Shown here: positions 1 to 6,925 of the stretch, piece by piece
Layout: every line of letters begins with the position of its first letter
Numbering within the stretch: the first letter of the stretch is position 1
Assembly: GCA_943704415.1 (NCBI GenBank)
Contig: CALSCO010002264.1
Coordinates: 1 to 14,747 of the forward strand
DNA length: 14,747 nucleotides
Source: Parvularia atlantis
Taxonomy: Eukaryota > Opisthokonta > Rotosphaerida
Direction of reading: 5' to 3'
Program-made: the position numbers and the translations under genes
Notes under the pieces: model-generated
Told to the model about the DNA's origin: nothing
Databases searched by the model: none
The model's input: the letters and a program-made list of their open reading frames with translations, nothing else

Positions 1-13
1 CCCCTCCCCACAG

Positions 14-397
14 GCCCGACACCCTCGATCCCGCCCTCCTCCGCCCTGGCCGCCTCGACCGCCGCGTCGAGTTTAACCTGCCCGACCTCGAGGCACGCAC
101 GCACACACCCCGCACCACGCCGCACGCTCACGCTCGCCGCAGGGCCGCGCCAGCATCCTCAAGATCCACTCGCAGAGCATGAGCTGCGAGCGCGGCATCC
201 GCTTCGAGCTCATCGCCCGCCTCTGCCCCAACACGACCGGCGCCGAGCTCCGCAGCGTCTGCACCGAGGCCGGCATGTACGCCATCCGCGCGCGCCGGAA
301 GGTCGCCACCGAGCGCGACTTTCTCGAGGCCGTCAACAAGGTCATCAAGGGCTACAAGAAGTTCAGCTCCACGCCGCGCTACATGGTGTACAACTGA
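14..397 (+). CDS. RPT1: 26S proteasome regulatory subunit Rpt1 (PSMC2), C-terminal part, 5' end outside window
   Basis: ATPase subunit of the 19S base, which unfolds and feeds ubiquitinated substrates into the 20S core. Two exons are visible, 14..92 and 143..397. The first enters through a 3' splice site (AG at 12-13) with a split Arg codon and reads [20 protein letters not shown], the AAA second-region-of-homology segment with its arginine fingers, then NLPDLE. The second reads [13 protein letters not shown] and then [20 protein letters not shown], the AAA lid. The protein ends in PRYMVYN, close to the Rpt1/PSMC2 C-terminus (human ends PRYMTYN), which separates it from Rpt2-Rpt6. The intron at 93..142 starts with GC rather than GT. 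The N-terminal coiled coil, Walker A and Walker B lie upstream of the window. Identification is secure. Confidence 0.95.
93..142 (+). other. GC-AG intron in RPT1
   Basis: 50-nt intron with donor CTCGAG|GCACGC and acceptor CGCAG. A CTCAC branch-point-like motif lies at about 127-131. Removal joins NLPDLE to GRASIL in phase 0, as in the conserved protein. No GT lies at the required junction. Confidence 0.8.
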
Positions 398-710
398 GCA
401 GGCGCGGGAGGGGGGCGAAGGCAGGCGCGGTGTAAAAAGCAGACAGGCGAGAATGATGGCTGCGGGGCGTCAGAGTTCGCGGGCATGATGGTAAAGGGGC
501 ACTTCATCCTCTCAAGCGCCGCCGCGCAGTCCGTGTGTGTCAGTGTGTTGACCGCACTTCACCTTGTCCTCGAGGCCGCCGAGCAGAGCGCGACCTGTCC
601 GGGGGGTCCGCCTCGCCCCCGCCATGCGCTAGCGTCTGTTGTGTGCGTGTTTGTGGTCACGGCCGCTCGCTCGATCAGTTGTCACACTTTCGCCTCGATC
701 ACCTTCCACG
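398..710. other. Intergenic gap between RPT1 and PIN4 with a weak antisense ORF candidate
   Basis: This 313-nt stretch is the longest in the window without a supported gene. It should hold the RPT1 3' UTR and the PIN4 promoter. The last 60 nt before the PIN4 start are pyrimidine-rich, but no clear TATA or CCAAT box is visible. On the minus strand a two-exon model (625..558 and 508..379) encodes about 65 residues with a GTGCGG donor and CTGAC branch motif; it matches no family I recognise and would overlap the RPT1 stop region by 19 nt. I treat it as a hypothesis only. Confidence 0.4.
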
Positions 711-1372
711 ATGCCGCCCAAGGGCAAGAAGCCCGCCACCGGTGCACCGCCCTCGCCCCGCCCGCTCTGCCCCCGCTGCGTGCTGATGCCTTCTCTGCGG
801 CAGACGACGACGACGATGGCGGCTCGTCTAAGGGCAAGCTGAAGGCGCGCGCGCGCACCACATCCGCCCGCCATCGGCCACCGCTCACATCCGCGTCGTG
901 TGCGCGCAGGCCGCGAACGCGGTCAAGGTGCGGCACATCCTGTGCGAGAAGGAGTCGAAGATCCTCGAGGCGCAGGCCAAGCTGCAGGAGGGCATGGGCT
1001 TCCACAAGGCACGGGCGCGGGCGCGGGCGCGGCGGGCCGTTGTTAACGTGCGCGTGTTGCGCGCCAGGTGGCAGAGCTTTACTCGGAGGACAAGGCCAAG
1101 CAGGGCGGTGCGCGCGCCCTGTGCGGCGCGCGTGTGCCGTGCGGCTCACGCGGCTCTGGCGCAGGCAATCTGGGCTGGCAGAGCCGCGGGCAAATGGTGG
1201 GGGCGTTCCAGGACGCGGCGTTTGCGCTCACGCCGAGCTCGATCGACAAGCCAGTCTACGTCAAGGTCAAGACCAACTTCGGCTGGCACCTGATCGTGCG
1301 CCCCTTTTCCGTGCGCGTGCGCGTGTCTGTGCTGACCGTACGTCTGCACAGATGGTCGAGGATCGCAAGTGA
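711..1372 (+). CDS. PIN4: Parvulin-type peptidyl-prolyl isomerase, PIN4/Par14 type, 120 aa
   Basis: Small parvulin catalysing cis-trans isomerisation of Xaa-Pro bonds; the Par14 family acts in the nucleus and in ribosome biogenesis. Exons: 711..741, 804..844, 910..1008, 1068..1107, 1165..1295, 1352..1372 (363 nt in total). The protein starts [10 protein letters not shown], has an acidic D5 linker (about residues 11-15), then [19 protein letters not shown], the [20 protein letters not shown] core, AFQDAAFAL and FGWHLIMVEDRK at the end. Length and basic N-terminus match human PIN4 (131 aa), and there is no WW domain, so it is not the Pin1/Ess1 type. Introns 2 and 3 use GC donors. Intron 4 (57 nt) is in frame and stop-free. 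The gene converges on SPF1 with 87 nt between stops. All junctions keep phase. Confidence 0.92.
845..909 (+). other. GC-AG intron 2 of PIN4
   Basis: 65-nt intron, donor CTGAAG|GCGCGC, branch motif CTCAC, acceptor GCGCAG. Joining gives [16 protein letters not shown] in phase 0, matching the start of the parvulin core. Confidence 0.75.
1009..1067 (+). other. GC-AG intron 3 of PIN4
   Basis: 59-nt intron, donor CACAAG|GCACGG, branch motif TTAAC, acceptor CGCCAG. Joining gives [15 protein letters not shown] in phase 0. The parvulin alignment leaves no other place for the junction. Confidence 0.8.
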
Positions 1373-1459
1373 GCGTGTGCCCATGGCCATACGTAGGCGC
1401 GCGCCAGTTCCAGTGAGCCACGTGCAACGGTGCGGTGCCCCTTTCCACCGCAAACCGGT
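1373..1459. other. Convergent 3' spacer between PIN4 and SPF1
   Basis: 87 nt between stop codons; no gene or clear polyadenylation signal is seen. Confidence 0.6.
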
Positions 1460-4400
1460 CTACAGGCGAAGGCTCGGGTGAGGCCGGTTGTCGGAGAAGA
1501 GAAACGCGGCGACCTGCTCAATGGCGAGCGCGCCGAAAAAGTCGATGCCGATCCACACGAGCAGCTGGTTGCGGAACTGTGCGCGCACGGATCAGACGCG
1601 TGGCGCTCGCAGGGCGACACTGCACCTCCTCGGGGAAGGGCACCATGCCAAGCCACGTGCGCACGTCGCCCGACACGTCCGACGCGGCCACAAGGCAAAT
1701 CGTCATGACGATCGAGAGCGAGTAGAACAGCGGCTTGTTCTCAAACAGGCTCTCGCGGAACGGGCGCCCCTGCGCGCGCGCGCGCGCGCGTGAGCCACAC
1801 CCGCGTGCGTGCAGCGAGGCGAGGCGAGGCGCACCTGGTAGTTGACGACAAAGGTCGAGACCTGCATCGAGAGCGAGATGAGGTACACGGCGCCGTTGAG
1901 CAGGCTCGGCTCAAAGTGCTTCTCGAGATCAATCTTCTCGATGCTGGCGTGGCGCGTGAGACGTGTGGGCACACAGAGCGGCGAGCGCGCGCACACGCAC
2001 GGCTCCATGAACGACTTGGCCATGCTGGTGACCGCGATAAGGCTGAAGATGTGCACGGCAAACTGGCCCACGACCGACAGCAGGATGTACAGGTTGAAGA
2101 TGTTGGGCTGTGGGCGCTTCTTGGACAGCTCGTTCACGGGCTGTGACGCGCGCGCGCGTGTTGGCGGTGCGGCGATGCGCGCGCGTGTTGGCGGTGCTGC
2201 GAGCGCACCTTGGCGTTCGACAGGCCCAGGAAGCACACGGCGAGCAGGATGCCGTGGATGGTCATTTGCCTGTACATCATGCGAAGTGTCAGTGACGCCC
2301 TTCCCCCGAGGCGCACGCAACGCACGTGTCGCCGTATTTAATGCCGTCGAAGAACAGCACCGAGAGTGAGTACGCCGTGATGAGGCAGTTGAGCGCGAGG
2401 ATCTTGTACATCTGCACCGTCGTCACCAGCGTCGACCTTCCCTGGCGGATGATGTCGCAGACTGCGCCGGTACGCGTCAGTAGTTGCGCTGCGACGGCGG
2501 TCTGGCTGTGTCCCGCGCAACCTTGCCGTCCAGCCACGCGCCTACCTCACCGCCTCACCAACCCACCAACCCACCAACCCACCAACCCGCCAACCCGCGA
2601 TACGCACTGGAGGTGACGTGGGAGATCTTGGAGGTGAAGGGCGCGGCGATGGACGCGTCGCCGAGCTTGACGAGGGGCACCTCGTTCTCCTCCATCTCGA
2701 CCATGAGCTTCTGCGTCATCTCGTACAGCTCGCGCTGGCGCTGCGTCGCTTCGGTGATCGACTCGGGCGGGCGCACGGCGCCGACACCAGCGGCCGCTCT
2801 CCCGCGGTTCTGCGCCTGGCGCTGCAGGAGCAGCTCGTTCTGGCGCCGCTTGGCCTCCTCGTGCGCCTTCTTGCGTCGCTCAAGGTTGGCCGAGCGCATC
2901 TGCTGCAAGATCTTGGGCAGATCCTCTGGCTTGCCGTCGAGCAGCGCGACACCGACGTGCGCCTGCTTGAGCGCGCCGACGTCGTTCGTGCCATCGCCGC
3001 ACATGAGCGTGATGTAGCCGGCCTGCTTGAGGCTCGTCAGGATGAGCTCCTGCACACGCTCGCGTCAGCCTCGCGCGGGCGCGGCGCAGGCACAGGGCGC
3101 ACCTTCTCCTGCGGCGACGTCCGCGCAAACACGCGCACGTGCGCCAGCGCCTGCCCGAGCTGCAGCTTCAGATGCCCGGCTGCGTCTCGGTCAGTCACCG
3201 GCCACCCGCAGCAGCGCGACAGGGCGGGGCCGCACCCTGGGACGACAGGACCGAGAGCGCCTGGCCAGTCATGCACACGTCGTTATCCCAGAACGTCTGC
3301 AGCAGGCGCTGCGGGTCGTGCTCGACGGGCCGCTGCTGCGATTCGTCGATCGTCGACCACTGCAGGTCCTGCCGCGCACATGAGCAACGCGCGTCGTCGC
3401 GCCATCACCGCGCGCGCACCTCGAGCTTGTGCACGTGCGCCACGCCCGGCCGCGCGTCCATGATCAGCACTGGCCGCTTGACGATGTGCACCTCGCGCGC
3501 GACGTGGCACGCCGTGAGCGCGTTATCGCCCGTGATCATGAGCACCTGCGCGCGGCCACCTCCGTCAGCACGCACAAACGCACGGCCTGCGCGCACGCAC
3601 CCGGTGAGACGACTGGGTCAGCATCATCAGCGCCTGCGACGCGTCCTTCTTGAGCGGGCACGACAGCACAAGGAAGCCGGCAAAGTGCAGCTCACTCTCG
3701 ACCGCGTCGCGCTCGAGCTCCTTGATCTGTGTGGGACGTCAGCAAGCGCCGCATGCACACGCCGGCCCGTCGACCGCGCACCGCCTTCATCGACATCGCC
3801 GGCAGGTGCTTGTAGCCGAGCGCGAGCACGCGCGCGCCCTGGATCGCAAACTGCTTGTGCAGGCGCTGGTAGTCTGCCGGCGCGTCCGTGAGCATCGTTG
3901 CGATCGTCTCCGGCGCGCCCTGCGCACGAGGGTCAGCAGCATCCTCGGCACTTAGCCCGCCCGCACCTTGACTGCGACAAAGACGCGCTCATCGCCGCCG
4001 CCCTCAAAGGTCGACACGGTGGCCATGCGCTTGAGCGCCGACGAGAACGGGAAGCGCCGCACGAGCCGCAGGTGCTTGCTGCGCGCACCCTTGAGAGGCG
4101 AGGCGACGTTGTCTGCGCCGCGCGTCGCCGCGTGTGAGCCGCCTGCCATCGCGTCACGGGGCAGCGCAGCGCGCACTCTTGCCAAACGTCCAGTCGACTG
4201 CCTCGAGCGCGGCCTTCTCCATCGGGTCGCCGATCAGCCCCTGGTCGGTCTGCATGAGCGCGTGGCACACGCCAATGACCATCGCCGATGTCTCGGGCAC
4301 GTCCGCGCCCTTGAGCAGCGTCGCGCCCCTGCATTCGAGGCCAGTGAGACGCGCACGCGCATGACAAGCGACACCGCGCACTTGAGCCCCGCCAAGCCTT

Positions 4401-6295
4401 CGACCAGCAGCTCCTCGGTCGTGAGCGTGCCCGTCTTGTCAAAGCAGCAGATCTCGACCTTGCCCGCGAACGGAATGCGGAACGGCTCCGTGCAAAAGAT
4501 GGCTACGCGGTCGGCGAGCTTCAGTACGCATGTCACACACGCGCACGCGGCTGCGTGCCTCGCTGCGTCAGCGCGATGATCGACTGGTTGACGGCCAGCG
4601 CGAGCTCCATCGGCAGCTCGGGCGGGATGACCGACGTGATGATCAGCACGCAGTCCAGCACGACCTTCCAGCGCGTGCGGCCCGAGTTCATCCCTGCGCC
4701 GCACAATCTAAGTCTCGGGCCCCGCCATGCTCTGCCGCGCGCGCACCCTTGACCCAGACGTACGCCGACGCCGCGACGGCGAAAACCATGAGAAAGAGGA
4801 TGAAAAAGAGCGACTCGAGGTTGTTGGCCGTCACGCGCTCGGTCGAAAACAGGATCGTGCGCACGAGCTTGCCCTGCGACGTCGCGTAGCCCGTGCGCAG
4901 CACAAAGCCAAGCGCGCCGCCGTCGGGCGCGACGAGGTTGCGGCCGGACGCGGCGGCGTCGGGCGCGACGGCGGTGCTCTGGATGACCTTGGTGCCGCCA
5001 AAGACGACGTGCGCCTTGTCGCGGTTGATGATGTCGAGCGTCTCGGTCACGGGGCGCTCGCCGATCGGCTCCTGCGTCGCGCCGGGCAGTCAGCCGTGGT
5101 GCACAAGGTCGCGTGCCGCGCCGTGCCTTGATCTGCGGCGTCGACTCGCCCGTGAGCATGGCCTCGTTGACGATGCACGTGCCGCCGAGCAGCAGCACGT
5201 CGGCCGGCACGGCGCGGTCGTTCTGCGAGCGGACTGGCACGGCCGATGTCAGCAGCCGCGTGGTGCCACACCGGGTCGCCGCACCGAGCGAGCAAACGTC
5301 GCCCGGCAGGAGCGCGTCGGTCGTGACGGTGATCCACGCGCCGCGATGCACTAGGATCGGGTACGGCTTCGGCGCCATCTTGCGCAGCTCGCTCACACTG
5401 CGCAGGCGCTGGAACACGACGGTCGACTCGAACGTGAGCAGCACTGCGCGCGTCGGCCGCAAATCAGGTCCTTCACGTCTCGCCACCTGCGCCGCGGACG
5501 CACTGAAGAGCGTAAAGAGGCTAAAGTACCAGTACTCGTCCAGACACCACAGCGCGACGCAAAACACCTGGAAGACGAAGAACGGCGCGACGGCGTGCTC
5601 CTTGTACAGCTCGACAAAGGTCGGCAGCGGGATGTCGAAGCTGCCCGCGGATGAGCGCATCGGCAGCGCTCCCGCACGCGCACGCGCACCTGTTGGGCCC
5701 GTACTTCTTGAGCGACGCGTCGACGTGCGCCTGGGACGGATAGCCGACGGTGCTCTGGTAGAAGCCCATGTCGAGCTGTGTCGGGTACTGCAGGCGGCGA
5801 AAGACCTTCTTGTCCGGGTCGAGCACGTACTTGCGCCGCTGGAACGTGAACCAGAGCTGCGGCCGTCCGCCAGCGTCCTTGGCGTCCTGCGTACGTCCCC
5901 GTCAGCGAACGGCACGTGCCGCGACGCTCAAGCGGCGGGCATACAGCGTCGCGGTGGATCGTGCACAGCTCGACGGCGCCGCGGTGCTCGGCCGGCACGA
6001 CCTTGATCAGCTGCGCGGCGTGCGGCTCGGCCGCGGCGAGGCACGTCGCGGCCGTGCGGAAGTCGACCGACCAGAAGCCGCCGAGCCACGCGAGCGCGTG
6101 GGCGATGCCGAGCAGCAGCGTCGCGAGCAGCCACAGGTCCTCGTAGGCCGCGGCGCCGTCGCCGGCCGCCGCCCACGCCGCCACGAGCCCGGCCCACAGC
6201 GCGAGGAACGGCGCGACGTGCAGGTGGCGCCACAGCGGCAGCGCGTTGTGCAGCGACGCGCGCGCCACCGACGCGCCCTCGACAAGGCGATGCAT
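1460..6295 (-). CDS. SPF1: P5A-type P-type ATPase Spf1 (ATP13A1), ER transmembrane-helix dislocase, 1192 aa
   Basis: ER membrane ATPase of the P5A class, known to remove misinserted transmembrane helices. Exons, 5' to 3' on the minus strand: 6295..5945, 5886..5690, 5640..5504, 5443..5285, 5233..5127, 5071..4747, 4693..4559, 4502..4382, 4328..4177, 4112..3967, 3919..3782, 3726..3601, 3545..3420, 3368..3236, 3179..3103, 3049..2608, 2461..2326, 2269..2209, 2140..2001, 1943..1835, 1769..1626, 1576..1460. Phase holds at all 21 junctions. Landmarks: N-terminal hydrophobic segments; [20 protein letters not shown]; actuator TGES at about 309-312; [13 protein letters not shown] in the M4 region; phosphorylation site [10 protein letters not shown] with Asp492; MITGDN; hinge [14 protein letters not shown] at about 827; a charged arm ([16 protein letters not shown]) before [14 protein letters not shown]; then the M5-M10 region. 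Length matches yeast and human orthologues (about 1200 aa). Introns 5 and 7 are GC-AG. Confidence 0.95.
1770..1791 (+). repeat. Alternating GC tract at the 3' end of SPF1 intron 20
   Basis: After CTG (the acceptor read on the plus strand) about nine alternating GC dinucleotides run to GTGAGCC, the branch-point region. On the transcribed strand the tract fills the space where a pyrimidine tract would be expected between CTCAC and CAG. Confidence 0.8.
2150..2197 (+). repeat. Perfect 21-bp direct repeat inside SPF1 intron 18
   Basis: The 21-mer beginning GCGCGCGCGTGTTGGCGG occurs at 2150-2170 and 2177-2197, separated by 6 nt. Both copies lie in the 68-nt intron 2141..2208, suggesting a recent tandem duplication within the intron. 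Confidence 0.85.
2462..2607 (-). other. Unusually long SPF1 intron 16 (146 nt)
   Basis: Donor GTGCGT and acceptor GCGCAG join KISHVTS to ICDIIRQGR. At 146 nt it is more than twice the typical intron here and carries an 8-bp tandem repeat near its 5' end (2557..2596). Confidence 0.85.
2557..2596 (+). repeat. 8-bp minisatellite (ACCAACCC)4 plus one variant unit
   Basis: Four perfect ACCAACCC units (2557-2588) followed by GCCAACCC (2589-2596). It lies inside SPF1 intron 16; the transcribed strand reads GGGTTGGT. It accounts for part of that intron's extra length. Confidence 0.9.
4503..4558 (-). other. GC-AG intron 7 of SPF1
   Basis: 56-nt intron, donor CGAG|GCACGC, branch motif ACTGAA, acceptor CGCGTAG. 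Joining gives [16 protein letters not shown]. The number of residues between the M4 region and CTEPFR then equals that in Spf1 proteins. An alternative acceptor at CTGAAG would add residues the family lacks. Confidence 0.7.
5072..5126 (-). other. GC-AG intron 5 of SPF1
   Basis: 55-nt intron, donor ATCAAG|GCACGG, branch motif CTGAC, acceptor CGCAG. Joining gives [15 protein letters not shown] in phase 0, just after the TGES motif. Confidence 0.8.
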
Positions 6296-6394
6296 GACGT
6301 CGACCCGAAGCGCGCAATGTCCCCTCTCTACTACCCGCTCACTATCACTTCATATACTTGCATACACAGCTTCCCTTCTCTCATTCTTCATCGA
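6296..6394. promoter_or_regulatory. Divergent SPF1/GYF promoter region
   Basis: Only 99 nt separate the two start codons. The half next to the GYF gene is markedly less GC-rich than its surroundings and pyrimidine-rich, with a TATA-like CATATACTT at about 6351. It is probably a shared core-promoter and 5' leader region; no transcription start can be placed from sequence. Confidence 0.5.
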
Positions 6395-6877
6395 ATGAAC
6401 GGCGCGGACGACAGCGACGACGGCGGCGCGCGACGCTACAGCAAGGCGGCCCTGCTGCGCCTGCGCCCGGAGGTGCCCGCGCGCCCGGCCGTCGCGCCGG
6501 TGCCCGACCTCTACCTTGTCCTCATGCCCGAGCCCGTCACGCCCGTCAACGCCGCGCCGCTGACGGACGAGGAGAAGGCGCGGCGCGCGCACGTCGCGCG
6601 TCGCACGTCGGACACGGCGGCTGACGCGCGCGCGTGCGACGTGCGCAGTACATGCTCGCCCACGCCGTCAACAAGCCGCGCGTACCGGGCCTTGGCGCCA
6701 GCGCCGCTTCTGGCGCCGCGCCACGTGCCCCGCCCAGTTGGCGCTCGGGCGGCGGAGGAAGCGGCGGCGGCGACGCGGGCGGCAAGTGGGTCACGGTCGG
6801 GCCGGGCAACCGCGAACGCGACCGCGACGCGCCGAGAGAGAGACCGCGGTTCACGGCGCGGCGCAGCGAGGGAGCCG

Positions 6878-6925
<48 letters not shown>

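Noticed and set aside
485-1372. Plus-strand 295-codon open frame running through the PIN4 gene
   Set aside because: It crosses PIN4 exons and introns out of frame; the spliced PIN4 model explains the region with conserved parvulin sequence.
2557-2596. Tandem array considered as telomeric or CRISPR-like
   Set aside because: The unit is a contiguous 8-mer without spacers, does not match TTAGGG-type telomeres and lies inside an intron of a conserved gene.
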